Below are positions 17,958 to 25,753 of a stretch of DNA of 64,000 nt, in pieces. Origin of the DNA: Microbacterium oxydans (GTDB lineage Bacteria; Actinomycetota; Actinomycetes; Actinomycetales; Microbacteriaceae); the NCBI RefSeq assembly GCF_006540085.1, contig NZ_BJOG01000001.1:1-64000 (forward strand), written 5' to 3'. The notes under the pieces were generated by a model. The model had not been told where the DNA came from. It ran no database searches and saw only the letters and a list, made by a program, of their open reading frames with translations. A program made the translations under genes and the position numbers. How positions within the stretch are numbered: the stretch's first letter is position 1; the number at the start of each line of letters is the position of its first letter.

Positions 17958-17987
17958 GGCCCCGCTACCCGTCAGGGTGGCGGGGCC
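17958..17987 (+). terminator. Hairpin terminator
   Basis: A 13-bp stem with one G-U pair (arms 17958-17970 and 17975-17987, GGCCCCGCTACCC and GGGTGGCGGGGCC) and a GTCA loop, 27 nt after the 69-aa gene. Confidence 0.75.
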
Positions 17988-18050
17988 ATCCCCTGCCCGC
18001 GCACCGTTCGTGGCGCGGCGATCCGCCCCGAATCGGGCTACGGTACCCAG

Positions 18051-18497
18051 ATGGACGAGTCGCCCCTGACCATCGAATCGCTGCGCGAACTCACGGACGC
18101 GGACGCCGAGGCAATCGCATCGCTCCTGGTGCAGCTCTCCTCATCCGCAGCATTCGATCGCGCTCGAACCGAAGCGGTCATCGCACACGAGGCGACGGAG
18201 CTCTTGGTTGCACGTGACTCTGGGCGCATCGTCGGCACCGCGACTCTCGTGACCGCACCATCCCTGACCGGACTGCGCGGCCATGTCGAAGACGTCGTGG
18301 TCGACGAGGCGGCACGCGGGCGCGGCATCGCGCGGCTCCTCCTGGAGCACATGACGCAGCTCGCGCGACAGCGCGGACTCCGGACGCTCGACCTCACATC
18401 CCGCCCATCCCGAGAATCCGCACTGCGGTTGTACGAGTCTGTCGGGTTCCACAGGCGTGAGACGAACGTGCTCCGGTTCACCCCTGCCACGGACTAG
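18051..18497 (+). CDS. GNAT family N-acetyltransferase
   Basis: 148 aa. The acetyl-CoA binding loop is clear (VVVDEAARGRGIARLLLEH), and the typical late motif ALRLYESVGFHRRETNVLRF closes the fold. The substrate cannot be told. TACGGT sits exactly 6 nt before the ATG, so a leaderless transcript is likely. The frame is open upstream to 17883, but that part crosses the preceding terminator. Confidence 0.88.
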   Translation: MDESPLTIESLRELTDADAEAIASLLVQLSSSAAFDRARTEAVIAHEATELLVARDSGRIVGTATLVTAPSLTGLRGHVEDVVVDEAARGRGIARLLLEHMTQLARQRGLRTLDLTSRPSRESALRLYESVGFHRRETNVLRFTPATD

Positions 18498-18548
18498 TTA
18501 CGCCGCAACTCCGCAAGAGCTCCACGATTCCAGCCCTCCGCGCATGGC

Positions 18549-18734
18549 TCAGATCGCGGTCGTCGTTGATCCGTCGGTCAACCGCCAGGGCACCGGGTAC
18601 TCCGCATACTTGAGCCCATTCGGAACCAGATGCTTGGCCTCTTCGGCGTAGCGTTCCGCGTCGTCAGCGTTGTCGAAGACGCCGTAGATGTCGAGGTCTC
18701 GCTCCTCATCGTTGAACACGATCCAGACTCGCAT
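18549..18734 (-). CDS. Small hypothetical protein
   Basis: 61 aa (MRVWIVFNDEERDLDIYGVF, then DNADDAERYAEEAKHL). It is acidic, soluble and probably alpha-beta. GAGGATGAGGAT lies directly before the ATG and fixes the start. No recognised family. It lies downstream of the second secreted/membrane set on the same strand, and convergent to the acetyltransferase. Confidence 0.65.
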   Translation of the reverse strand: MRVWIVFNDEERDLDIYGVFDNADDAERYAEEAKHLVPNGLKYAEYPVPWRLTDGSTTTAI

Positions 18735-18825
18735 ATCCTCATCCTCACTCACCCCCGACCTTGACCGATCATCCGGACCGCAGGAGACGTCCGTTCCGGC
18801 GTCTCCTCGCACAGCCACCAGATCG

Positions 18826-19089
18826 CTACCTTTGCTGAGCACGACGTGAAGGCTCGCGTCGAGTGGTGAAGTTCACTCCAATGAGAAACGCGAACAGCCC
18901 GACCAAGAGGTAGGCAGGAAGAGCGTCTCCAGAGGAGGGATCGGAGGCACCCGACCAGGTGAACCACGCGAGAACCCCGACCCACAACAGGACGGGGACG
19001 GTGGCGAGAAGAGTGCCCAAATTCCGACCCACTCGCCCGACCAAGGCACCCCAGAGGAGGAGTGCTATCCCGATGGCGGTGTAGACCAT
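18826..19089 (-). CDS. Small membrane protein, third gene of the paralogue-2 cluster
   Basis: 87 aa with three hydrophobic helices (about 2-17, 25-45 and 58-75) and an Arg-rich C-terminus (RREPSRRAQQR). AAGGACGG precedes the ATG. It overlaps the end of the 139-aa membrane gene by 25 nt, so the two are co-transcribed. No homology is recognised. Confidence 0.6.
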   Translation of the reverse strand: MVYTAIGIALLLWGALVGRVGRNLGTLLATVPVLLWVGVLAWFTWSGASDPSSGDALPAYLLVGLFAFLIGVNFTTRREPSRRAQQR

Positions 19090-19484
19090 GTTGTCCGTCC
19101 TTCGCAGTCGGCAAGCGAGCTCGCGGGATCCTGCGCGTTCGCATTCTCAATGATGCGAATTCGTCGAGGGGAGAACACCAACACGGCTCGTTGTACGAAT
19201 GATTCCTCACTCAATGCAGGTAAACGAGCCAGCTCCAATGCCCCCGTCACCACCCTCATTACGAGAGCCGCGAACACAAAGATGGGTCCAATCCATGGCG
19301 CCTCCGATCCGAACAGGAATCCCCCAGCGACAACGCCGCCCACGATGACCACGTTGACGATCGCTACGACTACTCCCAGACCTCGGGGGAGGGTCATCCC
19401 GGAACTGATACCGATGCTGACCCCCAGAGCGCAGACGACAAGGTAGACAGCGAGCTCGCCGCCGATTTCCAAGATCATTGCCAT
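19065..19484 (-). CDS. Membrane protein, partner of paralogue 2
   Basis: 139 aa with three or four hydrophobic helices in the first ~100 residues. GSEAPWIGPIFVF matches GGEPAWLGPLSVI in the partner of paralogue 3, in the same place between two helices, so these partners are probably homologous. AAGGAG precedes the ATG, and only 10 nt separate it from the secreted gene's stop. The last ~35 residues are hydrophilic and poorly ordered; the true end is uncertain only in function. Confidence 0.65.
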   Translation of the reverse strand: MAMILEIGGELAVYLVVCALGVSIGISSGMTLPRGLGVVVAIVNVVIVGGVVAGGFLFGSEAPWIGPIFVFAALVMRVVTGALELARLPALSEESFVQRAVLVFSPRRIRIIENANAQDPASSLADCEGRTTWSTPPSG

Positions 19485-19494
19485 CGCTCCTTCG

Positions 19495-20427
19495 TCAGCA
19501 CGTCACTCTCATGATGACCCCTGGCACCGGCGCGGCAGTGAAGAACAAGCAGGTCTTAGGGTTGTCTCCCTGAGCGATATGCGCCTGAGCCACAATGTAT
19601 GAGCCAAAGACGGCGCACGCCTGGAACACCCTCGGCAGCGCCTTTCCGAAGATTCCGCACATCCCGACCGCAGCCGTGTAGTCCCGGACCCGCGAGGTTT
19701 CAGCACGCGTGAGCTTCATTCCCCAGATCGGGCCGTTCCAGATCCAGCTCGGATCAGCCACTACCGGATACGCGGTTGTGGCGCTCGGGGTCACAACCTG
19801 GAACAGCTCATCCCCTCGCACCTCATACCGCGTTTCCACCGCGGCACCATTCGCGTCAGTCGCCCACGGAGCCGCAACGGGCACATAATCTCCGGACTCG
19901 CCCAAGAAGATCACTTCACCCGTGTCACTCTGGTACGGCTGATAGCCATCCATGCGGTATCCGAATTCGTGTGGGCTCTCGGCACCGCCCAACACGGTCT
20001 GGATGCGCGTCGATCCGTCGGCGAGCGTCTGCACAGCAACTGCATCACCCGAACGGTCGTCGGCAGTGAAGACGACAGTGCCATCCTCAGCCACCACGCC
20101 ATCGCTGATGGGGATTTCGTCGGGCAGCTCGATGGCCCGACTCTCCGCCTGGGTGCCTCCATCGATCGGCACACTCACAACAACGTTCTCTTCAGCCGAA
20201 AGGGGTACTGCTGCTGAGATCTCCCCCACCGTCGTGCTCAACTGGCCACCCTGTACCACCCCCGGCTCAGACAGAGTCGTTGTCGGGGTCGCCGCCTCAA
20301 TGGTGGCCGAAACAGACTCCACGTCATCAACGTCGCTGTCGGATGCATGAGCTGGTGAAGCCATCGTTGCCGTGAGGGCAAGGGTGGCGGCTATCGCGAC
20401 GATGAGTTCGCGCCTTCTTTGCAACAT
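19495..20427 (-). CDS. Secreted protein, VADP-module with Cys-rich C-terminal domain (paralogue 2 of 3)
   Basis: 310 aa from ATG 20427. That start gives a clean signal peptide (LIVAIAATLALTATMASPAHA region). The middle module reads APWATDANGAAVETRYEVRG and then AYPVVADPSW. The C-terminal domain keeps the family pattern (LTRAETSRV, MCGIFG, a second Cys, AQGDNPKTC, PGV, terminal Cys) but is more diverged and starts without the Gly-rich run. An upstream in-frame ATG at 20511 is rejected because it would lie inside the shared promoter block. The product is probably exported and disulfide-bonded. Confidence 0.75.
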   Translation of the reverse strand: MLQRRRELIVAIAATLALTATMASPAHASDSDVDDVESVSATIEAATPTTTLSEPGVVQGGQLSTTVGEISAAVPLSAEENVVVSVPIDGGTQAESRAIELPDEIPISDGVVAEDGTVVFTADDRSGDAVAVQTLADGSTRIQTVLGGAESPHEFGYRMDGYQPYQSDTGEVIFLGESGDYVPVAAPWATDANGAAVETRYEVRGDELFQVVTPSATTAYPVVADPSWIWNGPIWGMKLTRAETSRVRDYTAAVGMCGIFGKALPRVFQACAVFGSYIVAQAHIAQGDNPKTCLFFTAAPVPGVIMRVTC

Positions 20428-20466
20428 CTCTGTGGTCCATTCACTGGTAGCGGCCCGCCGATAGTT

Positions 20467-20488
20467 GGCCTCACTGCCGGGTGAGGCC
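20467..20488 (-). promoter_or_regulatory. Leader stem-loop before paralogue 2
   Basis: Exact 8-bp arms (GGCCTCAC and GTGAGGCC) around a 6-nt loop, between the shared promoter block and the start codon. It could shape mRNA stability or bind a regulator. Confidence 0.4.
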
Positions 20489-20499
20489 ACATGAGCAAT

Positions 20500-20533
20500 G
20501 AAAGCACACAAATGAGGACGCTATTGATATTCT
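20500..20533 (-). promoter_or_regulatory. Upstream element shared with paralogue 1
   Basis: Read on the minus strand, the block starts AGAATAT and contains GTCCTCAT and then TGTGTGCTTTC. It aligns without gaps to 16299-16332. It ends 73 nt before the start of paralogue 2. Confidence 0.5.
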
Positions 20534-20609
20534 GCGTCCGCCCCAAGCCGCCCGTCACGTGCCCGCGAGCACCTCACACCTCGTCGGGCAGGCCGATGAG
20601 CGCGGCGCC

Positions 20610-21188
20610 TCAGAGACCAGACGCCGCGATCCCCCGCAGCAACCGCACCACGGTCTCCTCCACCCGCTCCGCACTCAACGGCTGCCCGATCAGCGCGGAG
20701 TACGACGCCATGGCGATGAACTGATCCGCGATCGCGCCCGCATCCACGTCCGCCCGCACATCCCCCGCGGTCCGTCCGCGCGCCACTCGCTCCGACACCC
20801 ATTCCCGAATAGGCGCCGCCAGCCTCTCGTTCAGCACGAGCCCCAACTCCGGATCAGCCGCCGTCACCTCGATCAGCGCCCTCGCCAGCGATACCCCCTC
20901 GGGTCGAGCCAGCCCCGCGGACACCGCCGTGAACCATGCGCGCAGGTCCGCGCCGAGGTCGCCCGTCATCGGCACGACGACATCCGAACCAGGGACCGTC
21001 CCCTCGAGCAGCGCCTCTCCGAGGATCGCGGCCTTCGACGGCCACCACCGGTAGATCGTCTGCTTCGACACCTCCGCCTCAGCCGCGAGGCCCTCGATCG
21101 TCACGGCGTCGTATCCGTCTGCGGCGAGCGCGCGCCGCATCGCGTCCAGCACGGACTGGCGGGCTTTCTCACTGCGAGGACGAGGCAC
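20610..21188 (-). CDS. TetR/AcrR-family regulator
   Basis: 192 aa from GTG 21188. A TetR helix-turn-helix is visible (AEVSKQTIYRWWPSKAAILGE), followed by a helical ligand domain (TetR_C-like). TACGGT sits exactly 6 nt before the GTG, which supports this start over the longer frame to 21263 and indicates a leaderless mRNA. It is divergent from the SDR gene at 21275 and probably represses it. Confidence 0.87.
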   Translation of the reverse strand: MPRPRSEKARQSVLDAMRRALAADGYDAVTIEGLAAEAEVSKQTIYRWWPSKAAILGEALLEGTVPGSDVVVPMTGDLGADLRAWFTAVSAGLARPEGVSLARALIEVTAADPELGLVLNERLAAPIREWVSERVARGRTAGDVRADVDAGAIADQFIAMASYSALIGQPLSAERVEETVVRLLRGIAASGL

Positions 21189-21274
21189 CCGTCCACCGTA
21201 CTCAGGCGTACACTGGAATATAAGTAGACGCACCGTTGCGAAACTACAACGGCACCCGAGCAAGGAGAACGAGC

Positions 21275-22276
21275 ATGGCCCTCACCGCACACTCCACCAT
21301 CGGCGACTGGATGAACGACCCGACCGGCGGCCCCCTCATCCGCGGACTCTTCGAGCAGACGGGCGCCGACCCCGAGCTCCTCACACCCGTGCTGGGCCTT
21401 CCGCTTCAGCAGCTGGTCGCGATGAGCCAGGGCCAACTTCCCCAGTCGGTCGTCGACGACCTCGTGCGCGCGGCCAACGACGGCGAGATCCCCGAAGCCG
21501 ACGACTCCGAGGGCTGGACCGAGAAAGTCACCTCCGGCCGCTTCGCAGGCAAGACCGTCATCGTCACGGGCGCCGCCTCCGGCATCGGCAAGGCCACCGC
21601 CTCGCGCATCGCCCGGGAAGGCGGACGCGTGATCGCGAGCGACATCGCCGCCGAGAAGCTCGACGCCCTCAAGGCCGAGCTCCCGGATGCCGACATCGTC
21701 ACGGTCGCGGGCGACCTCACCACGCAGGACGCTATCGACGCCGTGCTCGCCGCCGCGGGCGACCGCATCGACGGCCTCGCGAACGTCGCCGGCATCAACG
21801 ACGACTTCTCCCCCGCCGGTGAGACACCCGATGCCGTCTGGGACCGCGTGATCGCGATCAACCTGACTGCTCCGTTCAAGCTCATGCGCGCGGTCATCCC
21901 CGTCATGGAAGCTGCCGGTCGAGGTGCGATCCTCAACGTCTCGAGCGAGGCGGGCCTGCGCGGCAACGCCTCGGGCAACGCCTACACGGCCAGCAAGCAC
22001 GGCATCATCGGGGTCACGAAGTCGGCCGCCTTCATGTACGGGCCGAAGGGCATCCGCGTGAACTCCGTCGCCCCTGGCGGCGTCGCCACCGGCATCCCGA
22101 TGCCCCCGAACATGTCGGAGTACGGCTCCGGCCGCCTCGCCCCGTTCCAGCAGGCGATCCCGACCGTCGCGACCGCCGAGCACCTGGCCGCCTCGATCAC
22201 GTTCCTGCTGTCGGACGACGCCGTGAACATCAACGGCGCCATCCTCGCCTCCGACGGCGGATGGTCCGTGCAGTAA
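21275..22276 (+). CDS. Short-chain dehydrogenase/reductase with N-terminal extension
   Basis: 333 aa. The first ~85 residues are an unusual helical extension (GDWMNDPTGGPLIRGLFEQ) before a classical SDR. The cofactor loop is VTGAASGIGKA. The catalytic Ser is in LNVSSEAG and Tyr/Lys in AYTASKHG. NAD-linked oxidation of a hydroxyl is expected; the substrate is unknown. CAAGGAG fixes the start. It is divergent from a TetR gene and followed by a terminator. Confidence 0.85.
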   Translation: MALTAHSTIGDWMNDPTGGPLIRGLFEQTGADPELLTPVLGLPLQQLVAMSQGQLPQSVVDDLVRAANDGEIPEADDSEGWTEKVTSGRFAGKTVIVTGAASGIGKATASRIAREGGRVIASDIAAEKLDALKAELPDADIVTVAGDLTTQDAIDAVLAAAGDRIDGLANVAGINDDFSPAGETPDAVWDRVIAINLTAPFKLMRAVIPVMEAAGRGAILNVSSEAGLRGNASGNAYTASKHGIIGVTKSAAFMYGPKGIRVNSVAPGGVATGIPMPPNMSEYGSGRLAPFQQAIPTVATAEHLAASITFLLSDDAVNINGAILASDGGWSVQ

Positions 22277-22293
22277 GCCCGACCGCGAAGCCG

Positions 22294-22327
22294 ACGCCCC
22301 CCGCCGACCCGAACGGCGGGGGCGTTT
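22294..22327 (+). terminator. Rho-independent terminator after the SDR gene
   Basis: A GC-rich hairpin (ACGCCCCCCGCCG pairing with CGGCGGGGGCGT, one bulged C) followed by TTTCGT, 18 nt after the stop. Confidence 0.8.
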
Positions 22328-22358
22328 CGTATGCCCGAGGGGACGGGGGGCAGCTCGA

Positions 22359-22652
22359 CTATCGAACGTCGAGGTCAGGGCTGGTCGACACATCGGCGCC
22401 TTCCTCGACACCCCCTCGGTCCAGCTCGCGCATCTTCGCATCCGTCACCGCCGTCCAGCCCCAGAAGGCGAAGAGCGGAATCACTGACAGCGGCCCGAGC
22501 CACGCAGGTTCGCCGCCGTTGCTCATGACAATCCCGTTACTGATCACCCAGAAGATGATTGCGACTATAGAGAGCGTCAAGCGCAGGGGAGAGAAGAGAA
22601 TCCGGACTCGCTTGCGGAACGAATTGACATACGACTCCGGGTTCAGCGACAT
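22359..22652 (-). CDS. Small two-TM membrane protein, partner of paralogue 3
   Basis: 97 aa from ATG 22652, overlapping the secreted gene's end by 10 nt. It has a basic N-terminus (FRKRVRILF), helices at about 25-44 and 51-68, and a charged tail. GGEPAWLGPLSV between the helices resembles GSEAPWIGPIFV in the partner of paralogue 2. The coupling and topology repeat the pattern of the other two pairs. Confidence 0.7.
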   Translation of the reverse strand: MSLNPESYVNSFRKRVRILFSPLRLTLSIVAIIFWVISNGIVMSNGGEPAWLGPLSVIPLFAFWGWTAVTDAKMRELDRGGVEEGADVSTSPDLDVR

Positions 22653-23620
22653 GAGTAGGTTCCGTACCAAGGAACGATGAGGCTGACGCCGGGAACGTAA
22701 GTGAGAAACCCTTCGAGGCAGCGCTTGGGCTTCGAGTTCTGAGCAACGCCTGCGGTGTAGATGGCGGGCGCGGAAGTCGCAAAGCACCCCGCTGCGAAAG
22801 CGGCAGCCCCGGCGGGGCCCGCGACGGCATGTCCCGCGGGTCCGCAGATTGCCGCCATACCGGCACTTCCCCACCCACCGCCTGCAATCGTCGCAGTCTC
22901 CGCCCGGTTCCATCGCACGCGGATCTGAAGCGCGCTCATGAATCCCCAGGTCGGATCGGCGACGACAGGGAAGGCTGCGTCCGTCGTATCCACTTCCTGC
23001 GTCAGCATCCCGTCTGCGATGACGTATGCCGTGGGCACCGCGACTCCGTCGGCATCGACCGCCCACGCGGGTTCCACCTCACCGATCACCTCGGCGACAC
23101 CTGCAGAGCCCCCGACCGCGCGAGTGAGCATCACACCGCCGTCTGGCTGCACTTCGGCATCGACGCCGTCCGGCAGCGGGTAGCTGAAGCTTGCGGGATC
23201 GGACTCGTCCCAGAGCACGGTCGAGATCCGCACGCCATCTTGCACGGGAGTGACCGTCACATCTGGTCCGCCTTGTTCGCCGCGGTACACGGTCGAGCCA
23301 TCCGCCGCCGTCGCCCCGGTGCCGGTCGACACTCCGACCGGCGCAGACACCGTGAAGGTCGTCCCGTCATCCGCCTGAACAACGACGCCTTCGGATGCCT
23401 CCTGCGGGACGTTCACCACGGCAGAGCCCTCAGCCGCGACCGCGGCGGGAGCTCCTGCGGACTGTGCTGCTTCGGCGACCAATGCCGAGACCTCATCCGG
23501 CGACGCGTCGCCTGGCGATAACGTGTCATCAGCGGCCGCGGGCACCGCGAACGATGCGATCCCCCATACAGCCAGCGTCACCATACTCGCCGCCGTCAGA
23601 CACCTTTTCGCGCGAATCAT
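22643..23620 (-). CDS. Secreted protein, VADP-module with Cys-rich C-terminal domain (paralogue 3 of 3)
   Basis: 325 aa. The signal peptide ends near VPAAADD (residue ~32) and CGGAG lies upstream of the ATG. The middle module reads EPAWAVDADGVAVPTAYVI and then FPVVADPTWGF. The C-terminal domain is the longest of the three: WNRAETATIAGGGWGSAG, ICGPAGH, an Ala/Gly-rich hydrophobic stretch, a second Cys, AQNSKPKRC, YVPGV and a Cys one residue before the end. Paralogues 1 and 3 agree closely (NRAETATI, GVAQNSKPKRC versus SVAQNSSPKRC). Confidence 0.75.
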   Translation of the reverse strand: MIRAKRCLTAASMVTLAVWGIASFAVPAAADDTLSPGDASPDEVSALVAEAAQSAGAPAAVAAEGSAVVNVPQEASEGVVVQADDGTTFTVSAPVGVSTGTGATAADGSTVYRGEQGGPDVTVTPVQDGVRISTVLWDESDPASFSYPLPDGVDAEVQPDGGVMLTRAVGGSAGVAEVIGEVEPAWAVDADGVAVPTAYVIADGMLTQEVDTTDAAFPVVADPTWGFMSALQIRVRWNRAETATIAGGGWGSAGMAAICGPAGHAVAGPAGAAAFAAGCFATSAPAIYTAGVAQNSKPKRCLEGFLTYVPGVSLIVPWYGTYSCR

Positions 23621-23760
23621 CGTATTTCTCCGATCGTGACGTCACCCAGCGGCGACATACGGGGAGAATTGCACATTTGACGGCATAAAGCATTCATACG
23701 GATCATCGCATGCCGATATTCCGACTATCCGAGACCCTTCAGCGGTCATACACTCGCTCC

Positions 23761-24147
23761 ATGCTGAAGCTCGTGTCGATCGTGATCCGCGTGACGGACC
23801 TCCCCGCGCAGTCCACGTTCTGGAAGGCAGCTCTCGACTACGTCGAACGCGACCCCGCGGACGACGACTGGGTCGTGTTGAAACCGCGCGATGCCGACGC
23901 TCCCTGCATCGCCCTCGACGCCCACCACTCCGAGCGCATACTGCCTCCGCGCATCCACCTCGACATCTACGCCGAGGATCAGGCCGCCGAGGTGCAGCGG
24001 CTCCTCGCTCTGGGTGCGCGCGAGGTGCACTGGGACGGACGCCCGTCCGACGCCGACTACGTGATCATGGAAGACCCGGAGGGCAACCGCTTCTGCATCG
24101 TCGACCGTCCCGACTGGTCGGGGTGGGACGGCGCAAGCGGAGAGTGA
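23761..24147 (+). CDS. VOC superfamily (glyoxalase-like) protein
   Basis: 128 aa with the beta-alpha-beta-beta-beta repeats of the VOC fold (LVSIVIRVTDLPAQSTFWKA, then MEDPEGNRFCIVD). Metal-type positions include His in IHLD and Glu in MEDPEGN. The substrate is not evident; relatives include resistance and dioxygenase-like proteins. TACACT lies exactly 6 nt before the ATG, so a leaderless transcript is likely. Confidence 0.85.
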   Translation: MLKLVSIVIRVTDLPAQSTFWKAALDYVERDPADDDWVVLKPRDADAPCIALDAHHSERILPPRIHLDIYAEDQAAEVQRLLALGAREVHWDGRPSDADYVIMEDPEGNRFCIVDRPDWSGWDGASGE

Positions 24148-24150
24148 GGA

Positions 24151-24432
24151 TTAGCCGACGTCGGCCAACATCCGATCCACCCACACCGGATGCGGCAGCG
24201 TGGCGATCTCGGCACGCGTGAACCACCCGACCTCGACGACCTCGTCCTGATCAGGCACCGGCGGATCGAGCAGTTCGCACGCGAACGCGGTCGACACGTA
24301 CGACACACGATCCCCGTTCGGATACGTCACGACGAGCGATTCGCCACCGAAAGCGCCGACGATACCGGTGATGCGGATGAGGTCATGACCGATCCGCGCG
24401 CGGATCGATCGGACGTACTCAGAGAACGGCAT
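24151..24432 (-). pseudogene. NUDIX hydrolase with internal deletion of the Nudix box
   Basis: 93 aa. The start MPFSEYVRSIRARIGHD and the end (YPNGDRVSYVSTAFACEL, then EVVEVGWFTRAEIATLPHP) are typical of ~150-aa actinobacterial NUDIX proteins. They are joined directly at IRITGIVGAFGG, and the whole central part with GX5EX7REUXEEXGU is absent from every frame here. Metal binding and catalysis should be lost. An in-frame deletion of about 55-60 codons is the simplest account. A protein could still be made, but not an active pyrophosphohydrolase. Confidence 0.75.
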
Positions 24433-24468
24433 ACCGGGAGTCTCGGTTCCGAGACTGCGCGTAGGCCG

Positions 24469-24627
24469 TCACTCCGGGCCGGGCCGTCGTTCTCGGGCCG
24501 TCGCCTGCCGGTGCGACGCGAGAGCCGCGCGCACGGCCGAGTAGATCACCAGCCACACGACAGCGATCCCGATGAAGACGTACGCGAGATTCGCGAGAAG
24601 GACGAGAAGAAAAGAGCCAGAGAACAT
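24469..24627 (-). CDS. Small single-TM membrane protein
   Basis: 52 aa (MFSGSFLLVLLANLAYVFIG, then a short hydrophobic stretch and a basic tail HRQATARERRPGPE). One or two helices within residues 5-38. The RBS is weak (GGGGCG). It follows the BKACE gene on the same strand. Composition, not homology, supports it. Confidence 0.45.
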   Translation of the reverse strand: MFSGSFLLVLLANLAYVFIGIAVVWLVIYSAVRAALASHRQATARERRPGPE

Positions 24628-24662
24628 CGCCCCAGGATGCCGCACCCCGCACACCCGCCCGG

Positions 24663-25430
24663 TCAGACTCCCCGCATCCGCGCCACGGCCGCCCGAACCA
24701 GAGCCGCGTTCCCCGGAGCAGTCGTGCCATCGAGGAGCAGCAGCGTGTCTTCCAGGCCGATGCGCGACGCCAGCCCGAACTCGACGGCAAGGTCGAACAC
24801 CGGCCACGTCGAGCCCTCCTCGCCGTGCAACAGGATCGGGAGGTCGGGTTCCTCGAGCTGCACGTGGGCGATCATCCCTTCAGCGTGATCACGCAGCACA
24901 TCGGTCGGTTCGTCGGGGAGCTCGATCAGCACCCGCAGGCACTGCCCGCGAACGGGCGACCGCTTCCACACCTCGAAGCCGGCCGCGTCCCACAACCCGG
25001 CCTCGACCGCGACGCCGCGCCTAAGCAGCAGCGCGGCCACCTCATCGGCGCCGGCCTCGTGCCAGTTGACCGACGCGTGATCGGGTAGCTCCGTCCACGC
25101 CTCGATGGCGGCAAGGCGGCGCTCGACGTCGGACGCGGCCCACGCTCCCGTCGTCACGCCGACCGGCACACCGGGGCTCGCGGAGCGCACCGCGGCCACC
25201 CATCGGGCGACATCGTCGGCGGCGAGACTGTCGCGACCCGCCTCGTCTTTCGGGTGCACATGCACCTCGTGCGCTCCCGCCACCACAGCACGCGCGGCAT
25301 CGTCGGCGACGACCGACGCATCCGCACTCAACCACGGGTGCTCGACCGCATCACGAGCGCCGTTCACGCATGCCTGCAACAGCATCCGACGCGGAGGCCG
25401 GGCGGGCGGGTCCGAGTCCGGCGCGGTCAT
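24663..25430 (-). CDS. BKACE family (beta-keto acid cleavage enzyme) protein
   Basis: 255 aa, TIM-barrel enzyme of the DUF849/BKACE family. Members condense a beta-keto acid with acetyl-CoA, releasing acetoacetate. The early metal motif is HVHPKDEAGRDSL, and a later block SVNWHEAGADEV carries further acidic and His residues. The start overlaps the DUF2188 stop by 4 nt. The chain is slightly shorter than the usual 270-310 aa, and the natural keto acid is not evident. Confidence 0.8.
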   Translation of the reverse strand: MTAPDSDPPARPPRRMLLQACVNGARDAVEHPWLSADASVVADDAARAVVAGAHEVHVHPKDEAGRDSLAADDVARWVAAVRSASPGVPVGVTTGAWAASDVERRLAAIEAWTELPDHASVNWHEAGADEVAALLLRRGVAVEAGLWDAAGFEVWKRSPVRGQCLRVLIELPDEPTDVLRDHAEGMIAHVQLEEPDLPILLHGEEGSTWPVFDLAVEFGLASRIGLEDTLLLLDGTTAPGNAALVRAAVARMRGV

Positions 25431-25657
25431 CGGCCGATCAGCTCGCGGGGGTGCAGGTCATAGGGAGAGGAGTCGGTCGACGGGCCCTCTTCGGCGCGCA
25501 CCGTGTGCTCGACCTGACGCGCCACCGCCGCGCTGCGGCCGACCTTGACCGCCTCGGCCTCGCTCATGAAGCTGCTCCCCAACGTCTGCGATTCCCCCTC
25601 GATGCGGTTGAACCAGATGCCGTTGCGGTGGAACGTCTCGATGTCGCCTGCAGCCAT
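25427..25657 (-). CDS. DUF2188 domain protein
   Basis: 76 aa. IETFHRNGIWFNRIEGE and AVKVGRSAAVARQVEHTV match DUF2188, small proteins in which a few aromatic residues precede a helix and a strand. The function is unknown. GAAGGGA lies before the ATG, and the stop overlaps the BKACE start (ATGA). Confidence 0.8.
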   Translation of the reverse strand: MAAGDIETFHRNGIWFNRIEGESQTLGSSFMSEAEAVKVGRSAAVARQVEHTVRAEEGPSTDSSPYDLHPRELIGR

Positions 25658-25753
25658 GGCGGGATCCCTTCTCTCGCATCCCTTTCTACGTCAGACCACC
25701 GACACGACGGAGGGGCTTGACAGCCTCCGCCCCATCGCCCGAGCGAGACCGGT

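Noticed and set aside
20428..20511. Upstream ATG for secreted paralogue 2
   Set aside because: It would put the shared promoter block inside the coding region and bury the signal peptide.
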